From Pseudomonadales bacterium (GTDB lineage Bacteria > Pseudomonadota > Gammaproteobacteria > Pseudomonadales > Azotimanducaceae): a stretch of 64,000 bases of DNA. Each line of letters opens with the position of its first letter. Within the stretch, counting starts at the first letter, position 1. Shown piece by piece: positions 8,410-16,063 of the stretch. The translations under genes and the position numbers were made by a program. The stretch lies in the NCBI GenBank assembly GCA_029251375.1, contig JAQXDL010000006.1, positions 1-64,000 of the forward strand, written 5' to 3'. A model generated the notes under the pieces. That model had not been told where the DNA came from. It worked only from the letters and a program-made list of their open reading frames with translations, and did not search any database.

Positions 8410-9051
8410 ATGGGCCAGTCAGCACCAATACACATAGAGGTCTTTACAGACTACGTCTGACCTTGGTGTTATCTCAGTACCGTGAGTATTGAACAGTTAA
8501 GAAAAGAAAAAGACGTCGAAGTTAATTGGTCGTTCTTTCCACTGCACCCTGAGACACCGATGGAAGGCCGGTCTTTAGCTGATCTATTTAGGGGTCGAGA
8601 GTCACAAGTAGATGCTTTTCAAACGCAGATAAAGGCGATTGCAGATGAATATGGTTTACCCTACTCGGATCGCACAATGACTTATAACAGTCGGCTTGCG
8701 CAGGAACTAGGCAGGTGGGCTGATACCGTCGAAGGTGGTGACGCACTGCACATGAAGCTTTATCAAGCCTACTTCGTTGACAACAAAAATATATCGGACA
8801 TTGATACCTTAGTTCAACTTGCGCAAGAAGTTGGTCTTGATGGCGATGTGGCGCGCAGTGTCATCACAAAGCGAACGTTCAGTGAGTTGGTTGATGCGGA
8901 TTGGCAGCGAGCCCGAGAAATGGGCCTAAATGGCGTGCCGACATTTGTCAGCAATGACCTCTTTGTGGTTGGGCATCAGAGTTATAATGTTTTACAGCGA
9001 TTTCTCAATCATCTACGAAAGTTGCAATTAGAAGAAAGTCAGGGCGCTTAG
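8410..9051 (+). CDS. FrnE/DsbA-family oxidoreductase selenoprotein with UPWC active site
   Basis: A 213-residue thioredoxin-fold protein of the FrnE branch of the DsbA family. The frame from ATG 8410 reads MGQSAPIHIEVFTDYV, then TGA (8458-8460, codon 17), then PWCYLSTVSIEQL. This puts selenocysteine exactly where relatives have the first Cys of CPWCY. The helical insertion follows, with the typical YNSRLAQELGRWA (about 94-106) and AYFVDNKNISD. The cis-proline loop is GVPTFV (about 176-181). A Shine-Dalgarno (GGAG, 8401-8404) lies six bases upstream. There is no signal peptide, so it is probably cytoplasmic, as FrnE proteins are. Starting at GTG 8482 removes the active site. A TGA-containing pseudogene is unlikely because the rest of the gene is intact and a SECIS-like hairpin follows. 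Confidence 0.92.
8467..8495 (+). promoter_or_regulatory. Bacterial SECIS element of the FrnE-like selenoprotein
   Basis: CTCA (8473-8476) pairs with TGAG (8483-8486) around the loop GTACCG, which begins with GU. A lower stem, TGTT (8467-8470) with AACA (8492-8495), sits below an internal loop. Sixteen bases separate the TGA from the loop G, at the short end of the known spacing. It is weaker than the element at 4110-4141 but of the same design. Confidence 0.7.
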
Positions 9052-9314
9052 CTAGTGCGCAGTGGTTGATGGGATACAACACGCAAAAATAACGCGGTAG
9101 CCATAATTTGAGAAAAAAGACGCGACATGCAACGCGACACCGCTTGATCCCATGAGTGAGTCGTAGTTGCGAACAATAGCCTATGTGGCGGCTACTTCTT
9201 TAGCGAAAGTGGTTGTCGGTGCATATCTTTGATTTTCCTTACTTGCCATGACAAATCTTAGCTTGTCGTTACAGATCTTTACTGAAATGCCCTACGTTTA
9301 TCGGCGCGCAGACG

Positions 9315-9941
9315 CTAGTTGGAAGCTAAAAAGCGGCAGGCGCGAGACACAACTATTTCAACGTCTTGTTCACTTTGCGCATACAGAACGGCGTGGTCAA
9401 ATTTATAGTACGTTTGCTCTGGTTTGAGCATTTCAATCCACTGTTTGAATTCTCTAGACACATTACGTTGTTGAGCGCCGAGGTGAGACGTGGCCAGATT
9501 AGCGAGCTGGTATTGTCGAACGAGATTGGCTTCCTTTATGTCATCTAAGATATTTAGTAGTTCGTAGATTGCCTCTCGGTCGTCGATGTAAAGGCTTTTT
9601 GAACACAGCATCTTTTGCGTCGCCATGCGATTGTTGAATGTCATGGCCGCATAAGACTGTTTGATAATGTACAAAAACTCCTGTGCCGACTGTTCTGAAA
9701 TATCAAACAAGGACTGCACTTCGATAAGGTTTTCCTGTTGAGTTCGTTCTGAATCTTCGCTGGCAAATTTTCGCATTAGATTTAGGAATGCTTAGTGGTT
9801 TGGCATGCTAGCGTCTGCTTTGAAATATGCGCGATATACGTGCACGTTTACGTCGATGCCAGTCGTTGCTTCTGCGTACTGATACGAAAGCATTGCTGTG
9901 ACTGCGATTATCCAAGCTATCGTCTTTTTAAGATCAAACAT
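9315..9941 (-). pseudogene. Secreted protein gene of unknown family, interrupted by an in-frame TAA
   Basis: On the minus strand, ATG 9941 opens a frame beginning MFDLKKTIAWIIAVTAMLSY, then QYAEA, a clear signal peptide with an A-x-A cleavage site. After 49 codons it meets TAA (9792-9794). The same frame continues without further stops for 159 codons to TAG near 9315. The downstream part (MRKFASEDSERTQQ from ATG 9776) is a helical, polar protein of 153 residues with no Shine-Dalgarno before its ATG. The simplest reading is one 208-residue exported protein broken by a point mutation. Alternatives are two adjacent small genes or a sequencing error. I do not recognise the family. No function is proposed. 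Confidence 0.5.
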
Positions 9942-10178
9942 GGTGAGTTACTGTTTTTTGCTTTAACGAATGTGAAGATAGTCAATTGGCAACACAGTGT
10001 CTTGAACCAGATACAAACTGCAGGTTGTTACCAATCCTTCGTCGGAAAAAGTTACCGTTTATATTCGAACGGCAATAAATGCTAATGCGTGGTGATATTA
10101 AAAGGCTGTCATATTGGTGAGCGACATGGGCATCTTACTTGATGCCACTGTCGTGCAGATGATCGGCGAAATAGAGCG

Positions 10179-10448
10179 CTAGCCGAGAGCGAATACGAGC
10201 AGGATGGGAATCAACGGTGCAATAAAGGAATACGATCTACTGGCTCTTGCTCTTAAATAGCCAGGGTCAATCTCGATGTTACGACTAAAATCTTTTTGCG
10301 CCAGTGGATCTTTGCCCAGTTTTTGGTGAATTAAGGCGCGATTATAGTAGGCCCATGCATCGTTTGGTTGTAGCGCGATGACTTGGGTGTAGTCGATGAA
10401 ACAAACAGCTGCTCTTGTACTCAATTTCTTGTGTTTGAATATGCGCAA
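10179..10448 (-). pseudogene. Fragment of a TPR-repeat protein
   Basis: An 89-codon frame containing roughly one and a half tetratricopeptide repeats. The pattern is clear in VIALQPNDAWAYYNRALIHQ and LAQKDFSRNIEIDP. A hydrophobic tail follows (FIAPLIPILLVFALG). The only start is TTG without a ribosome site, and the SDR gene's stop codon lies 18 bases upstream, so no room remains for the rest of a TPR protein. It is best read as the 3' remnant of a deleted gene. A small membrane-anchored TPR protein is possible but less likely. Confidence 0.45.
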
Positions 10449-10466
10449 ATGTAAGTGAGGCGAAGC

Positions 10467-11228
10467 TTACTTAGGCGTCATTTTCGCAAACAGGCCCCCG
10501 AGGCCGCGAACCAACCATCGAGGCTGATGTTTAGCCCACGCAATTGCAGCCTGATTTGTTAAACCGGGAATGCGGATAACTTCGCCGCTCATTAACGCAT
10601 CGTAACCTTCTCTGGCGACATCCATTGGATCCGACATTAAGAATTCAGGCACGTTCGATCCTTGAACATCTTCAACCATGTCTGTCTTTGTCAGCCCTGG
10701 ACAGAGCGCGGCGATATAAACGCCCGAGCCTCTGCATTCTTCAGACAGTGATTCTGTTAGGGAAAGTACATAGGCTTTGGTTGCAGCATAGGCAGACAGG
10801 GATGGTACAGGCTGAAAAGAGGCGACGGATGCGACATTAAGAATCCTGCCGGCGCCTTGTTTGATCATTCGACTGATAAAATGATGGCACAGAGTCGTCG
10901 GCGCGATGATGTTGAGGTTAGTCATGTTTTGAATGTCCTCAATACTTTGCTCGGAGAAATTGCCGCTGTAAGCGATCCCAGCGTTGTTCACGAGTACATC
11001 AATTTTCATATCAGCGGTTGCAGCGATTAACGTATCGATGCCTTCGGTGGTGGCCAGATCGCAAGCAACGGTTACAACATCGACGCTCAGTTCATCAGCC
11101 AGCGCATTCAAACGGTCTTCTCTGCGCGCAGATATGACAAGGTCGAAGCCTTTTTCTGCGAATACTCGGGCAAGTGCATCGCCGATGCCGGATGATGCTC
11201 CTGTGACTAATGCAACGCCTCTACTCAT
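10467..11228 (-). CDS. Short-chain dehydrogenase/reductase (SDR)
   Basis: A 253-residue NAD(P)(H)-dependent oxidoreductase with the classical SDR layout. The cofactor loop TGASSGIG is near residues 9-16, and NNAG near 85-88. The catalytic Ser precedes the YAATK motif (Tyr about 147, Lys about 151), and PGLTKT follows. The substrate is unknown. The ATG overlaps the end of the DUF6489 gene region with a two-base gap (11228/11231), so the two are probably co-transcribed with the phasins upstream. The neighbours suggest a role in lipid or polyhydroxyalkanoate metabolism, but it is not the typical PhaB sequence. Confidence 0.88.
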   Translation of the reverse strand: MSRGVALVTGASSGIGDALARVFAEKGFDLVISARREDRLNALADELSVDVVTVACDLATTEGIDTLIAATADMKIDVLVNNAGIAYSGNFSEQSIEDIQNMTNLNIIAPTTLCHHFISRMIKQGAGRILNVASVASFQPVPSLSAYAATKAYVLSLTESLSEECRGSGVYIAALCPGLTKTDMVEDVQGSNVPEFLMSDPMDVAREGYDALMSGEVIRIPGLTNQAAIAWAKHQPRWLVRGLGGLFAKMTPK

Positions 11229-11230
11229 GA

Positions 11231-11476
11231 CTAATCTTCATCCTTTTTATCGTTGCCCTTGGTGCCAGGCATCATCATTTTCTGTAACCAACTCTGATAC
11301 GCCATCATTGGCTGTACGGCGCTATCCAGTAGGTCTTTATACTGGGTCTGATTTGAATCTTGCAGATATTTGTGAGCCTGACTGAGCATCTCTTTCTGAA
11401 GGTTCTCAACGTCTGGTAAGCCAATAAAACGTCTTAGTTCTTCCGGTGTAATATCCACATCAATCGTTACTTTCAT
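11231..11476 (-). CDS. DUF6489 family protein, phasin-associated
   Basis: An 81-residue acidic, helical protein beginning MKVTIDVDITPEELRRFIG, which matches my memory of the small DUF6489 family. The pattern is an N-terminal beta strand, then TPEE, then a GLPD turn, then a long amphipathic helix rich in Gln and Met. The C-terminal tail is charged (KGNDKKDED). Such proteins often sit beside polyhydroxyalkanoate genes, as here, but their biochemical role is not known. GGAAGGAAAT lies just upstream of ATG 11476 on the minus strand and serves as ribosome site. Confidence 0.75.
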   Translation of the reverse strand: MKVTIDVDITPEELRRFIGLPDVENLQKEMLSQAHKYLQDSNQTQYKDLLDSAVQPMMAYQSWLQKMMMPGTKGNDKKDED

Positions 11477-11608
11477 GGTATTTCCTTCCTTGCAGATTCG
11501 TTTTCGAGTGTTTAAATGCTCAGATCGTGCGTCACCTAATCGCTGCTTGACGCAATGGCCATGTTGAAACCTGAGTTCTTGTTGGCCTATTAGACACTAA
11601 TTGCGGGC

Positions 11609-11634
11609 AAAAAAAAGGACGCATGGCGTCCTTT
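11609..11634 (-). terminator. Rho-independent terminator of the first phasin gene
   Basis: AAAGGACGC (11614-11622) and GCGTCCTTT (11626-11634) form a perfect 9-bp stem with a 3-base loop. On the minus strand a run of T follows. It lies 26 bases after the phasin stop and separates it from DUF6489 and the SDR gene. Confidence 0.85.
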
Positions 11635-11659
11635 GAAAATACAACTGGCTCGATCAGAA

Positions 11660-11983
11660 TTACTTAGTAACAACAGTCTCGCTAGGAGTGAAGACGCTTG
11701 TTACAACGGTTGATGTTTCTTCAAAAGATGACTTCAGGATTTCAACTTGAGTTTTAGTTGATTCTTTAACGCCGCCCCAAAGAGATTGACCGTAGTCCTT
11801 CTGAAGTTCCATGAAAGAAGTAACGTCTTTAACTTCTGGAAGCTTCTGGCCAAACTTCTGGTTTAGTTCAACATACTTTTCCAAGTTTTCTTTCTGGTGG
11901 CTAACCATTGCTTGAAAAGTGTTTTGGTTGATTTCGAACATTTTCTTACCAAACTCAACTTGCTTCTCGATCATATTCATCAT
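11660..11983 (-). CDS. Phasin family protein (polyhydroxyalkanoate granule-associated)
   Basis: A 107-residue, almost wholly helical protein of the phasin family, which coats polyhydroxyalkanoate granules. The recognisable pattern is EKQVEFGKKMFEINQNTFQA followed by KFGQKLPEV. It is a paralogue of the next gene upstream: both have the same spacing of N-x-x-F/L-G-x-KLPE and Q-K-x-YG-x-x-LW. No transmembrane segment or signal is present, as expected for a cytoplasmic granule protein. The C terminus is short and lacks the Lys/Ala tail of the paralogue. The terminator downstream closes this transcript. Confidence 0.85.
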   Translation of the reverse strand: MMNMIEKQVEFGKKMFEINQNTFQAMVSHQKENLEKYVELNQKFGQKLPEVKDVTSFMELQKDYGQSLWGGVKESTKTQVEILKSSFEETSTVVTSVFTPSETVVTK

Positions 11984-12081
11984 TATTCCTTAATATTGTA
12001 TTTACGCGTCAAGCTCATGCTCGGTGGCGTTAACGTTTGAATGTTTACAGCTCTTGGTATCTTGATCTTGTGTCGTTAGGT

Positions 12082-12129
12082 TGAGATTCCCCGTGCTCTG
12101 AAGAGGGAGAACGGAGCGGGGGAATCTCA
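12082..12129 (-). repeat. Large perfect inverted repeat between the two phasin genes
   Basis: TGAGATTCCCC (12082-12092) is repeated inverted as GGGGAATCTCA (12119-12129), giving an 11-bp perfect stem. Inside it GCTC (12095-12098) pairs with GAGC (12114-12117). It lies 46 bases after the stop of the upstream phasin on the minus strand and has no T-run. A Rho-dependent end, a processing site or an mRNA-stabilising hairpin are all possible. Confidence 0.55.
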
Positions 12130-12174
12130 GAAACAACAAGCAGCTACCAAGTGCCCGTTGTTTAAACTGATTTC

Positions 12175-12570
12175 CTAAGCTGCCGCTGTCTTTGCTTTAG
12201 CCTTAGTCTTGGCCTTAGCTTTGGGCTTGGCTTTTGCCTTCTTTGCAACAACCGGTGCTTGTTCGACTTGTTCTTGTCCGTAAGCGTGTGTCACTGCGCT
12301 TTTAGCCTCAGTCAAAGCTTCTTTTACGATGTCATTCTGAGCCTGGAAAGCGCCTTTAGCATTTGACCAAAGTGCTGTGCCGTATTCTTTCTGGACACCC
12401 ATAAGTGTTTCAACGGATTTGATTTCTGGTAACTTCTCACCAAATGTACGGTTGGTTTCGATATACGCAGATACGTTATTCTTTTGAAGCTCAAACAAAG
12501 CTTTAAGTGTATTGCTGTTAATCTCGTAAAGAGACTTAGTTAGAGCAGTTTGCTTTTCGATGATGTTCAT
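12175..12570 (-). CDS. Phasin with Lys/Ala-rich DNA-binding-like tail
   Basis: A 131-residue phasin. The helical granule-binding part (residues 1 to about 95) has the same pattern as the downstream paralogue (NRTFGEKLPEI, QKEYGTALW). The C terminus is a low-complexity KAKAKPKAKAKTKAKAK tail, like the histone H1-like tail of PhaF-type phasins that attach granules to the nucleoid. ATG 12570 is chosen over the in-frame ATG 12591 because GGAG lies seven bases upstream of it. Upstream bases carry candidate PhaR sites (12587-12645). Nucleoid tethering is inferred from the tail only. Confidence 0.88.
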   Translation of the reverse strand: MNIIEKQTALTKSLYEINSNTLKALFELQKNNVSAYIETNRTFGEKLPEIKSVETLMGVQKEYGTALWSNAKGAFQAQNDIVKEALTEAKSAVTHAYGQEQVEQAPVVAKKAKAKPKAKAKTKAKAKTAAA

Positions 12571-12586
12571 TGTTTTCTCCATTTGA

Positions 12587-12645
12587 TGCATTGCACCATT
12601 GTATATTGCAGTGCAACAAAGTCAACATTAAATTGTAAAAAATTG
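12587..12645 (-). promoter_or_regulatory. Candidate PhaR operator region upstream of the phasin
   Basis: TTGC-AGT-GCAA (12606-12616) is a dyad of the TGC-N3-GCA type reported for PhaR in other proteobacteria. Nearby are TGCATTGCAC (12587-12596), which recurs inverted at 14575-14584, and ATTGTAAAAAATTG (12632-12645), which recurs exactly ahead of phaR (15548-15561). PhaR control of this promoter is inferred from these shared words. Confidence 0.45.
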
Positions 12646-12686
12646 TAAAAACTCAACAATATATTTCCTAAACGGTGCCATTATGA

Positions 12687-14204
12687 TTAAGCAACCTTGT
12701 GCGAAAGTTCCTCGCTGAGCCCTAATTTAGTGACCTGTGGTTGTTTCACTACGACCGCGTGATGGATTGCGTGGTGCGTCGCAGCATTTTCTTTTCTAAT
12801 GGCCGTTACGTTCTCGGGTAGTAGTAATGCCTTAAGTTCGATAAAGGCATCAAGAATGTCCTGTTTCAGTTCTTCGGCATTTGGTACGGCCGTTTCACAG
12901 GCTGTGATACTGAAATACAGCGAGTCACAGTAACTTTGTACGGTGATGTTAAGGCCGAGGCCATGGGTTGGTATCGAGACTGGATAGTGGCTCAGCATTT
13001 TTGCGCCATTTGAATACAGCACTTCCCTTGGACCCGGTACATTTGATATCACGACGTTAAAAGGCATCGGTATGAAGTCGTTGGTTGACGTTGTTAGTTT
13101 GGCAAGGTTACTCAATACATTCGGTAAGCCTGGCAATGAAACATTGGGTTCGTATCCCGCCGCTAGATCTGCGGTCACCTCTTTAGCTATATTGGCCGAT
13201 GACTTGATTTTCAGTAGGCGTATTCGAGGGTCTCTGATATCAGTCGCGAGTGCTACTTGCATGAGGGTCACCGCATTACCCATGTCCTGCGCGCCAGGGG
13301 CTCTCAGAGAGACCGGGCAACCAGCGATGAGGGTTGTTGTCGGTAATTGTCCTTTGCGTTCAAGGTAAGTGCGCAAGCCGCCGGAACAGGCTGTCATAAA
13401 CACATCGTTCACTTTTGCGTCCAGAGATTTTCCCATCGCTTTGGCGTTAGTAAGCGATAACTTACCGCATGAGAACGACCTGATGCTGCTGATACCATTG
13501 CTGAAAGGCGTTCTAGGGGCAAGTTCGGCCAATGCGCCAAATGACTTAGAGGGGTCGATAGCGCGCTGGGTCATGCTCACTGTTGAGTCAATCACGCCGA
13601 TTGTTCGCTTTATTGTTCCTAGCTGATAAGCAACAAGGTTTTCAAATGCCTGCCCAAACAACCTGCGCATGCTGGTATCTTCGGCGTCGAAGAAGTCCTC
13701 GGGAACGTTATGCACAGGGTGATCGAGGGTGTTGTCCATTAAGATCATGGTTGCAGCCTGCCCCGCCATACCGTCGATACAGGCATGATGAACCTGGTTG
13801 TAATAGGCGACTGTGCCATCGGCAAGGCCAGAGATGACGATGAGCTTCCATAAAGGTTTACTGCGGTCCATTAACTCGCTGTGCAATTCTGCAACCTTGG
13901 CTTCAAGTTGTGCGTGACTGCCGGGAAAGTCAAGAACGACCTCGTAGACATGATTATCAATGTGGAAGGCTGTGTCTCTGACCCAGCTAGGGTGGTCAAC
14001 ACCGCCTGGCACTTCGATGATTTTGCGAGATAGATAAGGGACGGTATGAATCCGGTCCATCAAAAACGTTTTTAGTCCGGCGACAAATTCGGTTGAGGTT
14101 GAGCCGTTAGGCAATGAAAACTCTTGAACAGACGCGACATGATTAATAACTTGGGCAGATTCTGCGTAGAGAAAATTTGCGTCGAGTGCTGTGAGCTTGT
14201 CCAT
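12687..14204 (-). CDS. Wax ester synthase/diacylglycerol O-acyltransferase (WS/DGAT)
   Basis: A 505-residue acyltransferase joining acyl-CoA to fatty alcohols or diacylglycerol to form storage lipids. The catalytic HHxxxDG motif is present as H139-H140-ACI-D144-G145. The C-terminal half keeps the family's NVVISNVPGP motif (about residue 395). The start at ATG 14204 is preferred over an upstream ATG because GGGAGGG lies just ahead and family proteins begin close to MDKLTALDANFLY. It sits between the phasins and PhaR, so wax or triacylglycerol storage probably accompanies polyhydroxyalkanoate storage here. The phaC synthase is not in this window. Confidence 0.93.
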   Translation of the reverse strand: MDKLTALDANFLYAESAQVINHVASVQEFSLPNGSTSTEFVAGLKTFLMDRIHTVPYLSRKIIEVPGGVDHPSWVRDTAFHIDNHVYEVVLDFPGSHAQLEAKVAELHSELMDRSKPLWKLIVISGLADGTVAYYNQVHHACIDGMAGQAATMILMDNTLDHPVHNVPEDFFDAEDTSMRRLFGQAFENLVAYQLGTIKRTIGVIDSTVSMTQRAIDPSKSFGALAELAPRTPFSNGISSIRSFSCGKLSLTNAKAMGKSLDAKVNDVFMTACSGGLRTYLERKGQLPTTTLIAGCPVSLRAPGAQDMGNAVTLMQVALATDIRDPRIRLLKIKSSANIAKEVTADLAAGYEPNVSLPGLPNVLSNLAKLTTSTNDFIPMPFNVVISNVPGPREVLYSNGAKMLSHYPVSIPTHGLGLNITVQSYCDSLYFSITACETAVPNAEELKQDILDAFIELKALLLPENVTAIRKENAATHHAIHHAVVVKQPQVTKLGLSEELSHKVA

Positions 14205-14733
14205 CTGATCCCTCCCAGGGAAATTCGTTTCATTGGTTGAGCGACCAGTCGGATTCAAATTCCCGCTGGCGGTTTTTCTAATAGTCGCTGCCGGTTCCGA
14301 CTTTTACTAAAACTCGGCTCGGCGCCTGCGCGATAACCTGCTTTAAAAATATAGATTTCAAGAAATACGAAATCCTGCCATAGGGATAGCAATAGCCGTG
14401 CCAGCCGAATGGATTAGCTTGAGCGCCTTTGTTTATTAGGATTTCAGGCCCTGGATGTTGAAAACCCAGATAACTCCTGTCACACAAGATTGGTGCTTTT
14501 AGTCTAAGTAAGACCCACCATGGTGCGATGGCGGCGATTATATTGATTAGGCCGATGTAGTCAACATATATTTTGTGCAATGCAATATATTTATCTTTTC
14601 GGCGTCAATATAGGGTAGGATTCCTGTTCGATGTCTATGCGAATATTGCAACAAAGCTTTCAGGATCATGTCGTGACAAGCACGTTTGCACGGATGCGTT
14701 AGCAATCGACGCATAACAAACCCAAAAGGTAGA
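14205..14733. other. Spacer between WS/DGAT and the alpha/beta hydrolase
   Basis: About 530 bases holding divergent promoters. It contains the decamer GTGCAATGCA (14575-14584), the inverse of a word upstream of the phasin. A minus-strand frame (14580 down to 14278, TTG start, no ribosome site, about 100 codons) has a hydrophobic N-terminal stretch (IIAAIAPWWVLL). It could be a decayed gene; I do not call it. Confidence 0.3.
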
Positions 14734-15504
14734 GTGAATTTGTACGAAAGTTTGATTGTAGAGGAACAGCGAGCCAGCTCGCCTTCCATATTAAATACCA
14801 TCAGTGAGTTGCCGCGAACGCTAATGGAGATTGGTGCATTGTCTTTGAGCATGCCACTTCTGAAGAGCCTGCCGGCCGGTGATGGCCACCCAGTGATGCT
14901 TATTCCGGGTTTTATGGCTAGCGATAAGTCGATGCTGGTGTTGGCCCGCTATCTGCGTCATTTGGGATACAAGCCGCTGGGTTGGCAGCTTGGCCGCAAT
15001 ACCGGCCACCCCGATATGCTTCACAGCCATCTGCCCGATCGATTCGAACAAGTCGTCAGGGACGCGGAGGTGCCTGTAACACTCATTGGTCAGAGCCTGG
15101 GCGGGGTTTATTCTCGTGAGCTCGCACGCAGGTACCCGGATCACGTGCGCCAAGTGATTACTTTGGGTAGTCCCTTTTCAATGTCCGGTAGTGATGCCTC
15201 AAATGGACTGGTACGGAGGTTGTTTGAGCAGCAATCGGGCGTTAGCGTCGAGCAGATGCGCGATCGTTTCGCTGATGATAGATCGCCACCGGTTCCCTTA
15301 ACCGCGATTTACAGTAAAGGTGATGGCGTTGTGCATTGGAGCGGCTGTATGGAAAAAGACGAAGATGCCATTACGCAGAACATCCGTGTGCCGGGCAGTC
15401 ATTGTGGTATGGGATTTAATCCGATTATCTACCGCATTGTTGCAGACCGATTATCTCAGCGAGTTGGTGAATGGGCCAAATACCAATCATTTGCACAGTT
15501 TTAG
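14734..15504 (+). CDS. Alpha/beta-fold hydrolase (lipase/esterase-like)
   Basis: A serine hydrolase of about 256 residues. The N-terminal strand and oxyanion region is VMLIPGFMASDKS, and the nucleophile elbow is GQSLGG. A likely acid residue lies in the TAIYSKGDGVV region and a His in the GSHCGMGFNP region near the C terminus. There is no signal peptide or membrane segment. The start is uncertain: GTG 14734 has AAAGGTAGA just upstream and is preferred to TTG 14686. Sitting between WS/DGAT and phaR, it may act on stored lipid or polyester, but it lacks the typical features of intracellular PHA depolymerases. Substrate unknown. Confidence 0.8.
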   Translation: MNLYESLIVEEQRASSPSILNTISELPRTLMEIGALSLSMPLLKSLPAGDGHPVMLIPGFMASDKSMLVLARYLRHLGYKPLGWQLGRNTGHPDMLHSHLPDRFEQVVRDAEVPVTLIGQSLGGVYSRELARRYPDHVRQVITLGSPFSMSGSDASNGLVRRLFEQQSGVSVEQMRDRFADDRSPPVPLTAIYSKGDGVVHWSGCMEKDEDAITQNIRVPGSHCGMGFNPIIYRIVADRLSQRVGEWAKYQSFAQF

Positions 15505-15547
15505 GCGCATCGATTTCAAAAAGGTACACGTCAGATGCTTTTGCTGC

Positions 15548-15561
15548 ATTGTAAAAAATTG
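15548..15561 (+). promoter_or_regulatory. 14-bp word shared by the phaR and phasin upstream regions
   Basis: ATTGTAAAAAATTG occurs here, about 50 bases ahead of phaR, and again at 12632-12645 ahead of the phasin. Together with the TTGC-N3-GCAA dyad it suggests autoregulation by PhaR. This is an inference from repetition only. Confidence 0.35.
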
Positions 15562-15612
15562 CTCTTCAGAGAATACTTCAGGCCATAGAAAAATAATCAG
15601 GCGACTTTACTA

Positions 15613-16050
15613 ATGCGAGAATTCAAAAAATATCCAAACCGCAGGCTATACGACATCAAAGAAAGTAGTTATGTCACCGTCGACGACATTCGTAAGATTG
15701 TCCTAACGGGAGAGACAATTCAGGTTTCGGATTCTAAAACGGGCAAAGATTTAACTAGGACGGTTCTGTTGCAAATTATTACAGAACAAGAAGGTGAAGG
15801 TCATGAGCCCATATTGACCAATCGGGTACTGGAGCAATTGATTCGGTTTTACGGTGCACCCTTGCAAAACGTTGTCGGCAAATATATAGAGCAAAGTATT
15901 ACCACCTTTCTCGATCATCAAGAAAAATATCGCATGCGTATGCAAGATTTGTCAGGCGCAGAACCGATCGAGCTAATGCGTAAGGCGCTAGAGCAGAATA
16001 TGGATTTTTGGAATCGTTTGGCAAAATCTGCGACGGATAAAAATAGATAA
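15613..16050 (+). CDS. phaR: Polyhydroxyalkanoate synthesis repressor PhaR
   Basis: A 145-residue DNA-binding regulator that senses polyhydroxyalkanoate granules and represses phasin and its own gene. The N-terminal PHB_acc_N domain is unmistakable: KKYPNRRLYDIKESSYVTVDD (in part), followed by VLLQIITEQE. The second domain follows (LEQLIRFYGAPLQNVVGKY). It is close to the usual length for short PhaR forms. It is the natural regulator of the phasin genes 3 kb upstream. ATG 15613 is the only start that fits the domain. Confidence 0.93.
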   Translation: MREFKKYPNRRLYDIKESSYVTVDDIRKIVLTGETIQVSDSKTGKDLTRTVLLQIITEQEGEGHEPILTNRVLEQLIRFYGAPLQNVVGKYIEQSITTFLDHQEKYRMRMQDLSGAEPIELMRKALEQNMDFWNRLAKSATDKNR

Positions 16051-16063
16051 AGCGTTCGGGGAG

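Noticed and set aside
8458-8460. TGA in the FrnE-like gene read as a stop with a new start at GTG 8482
   Set aside because: That reading drops the PWC active site although all downstream family motifs are intact; the SECIS-like hairpin supports recoding.
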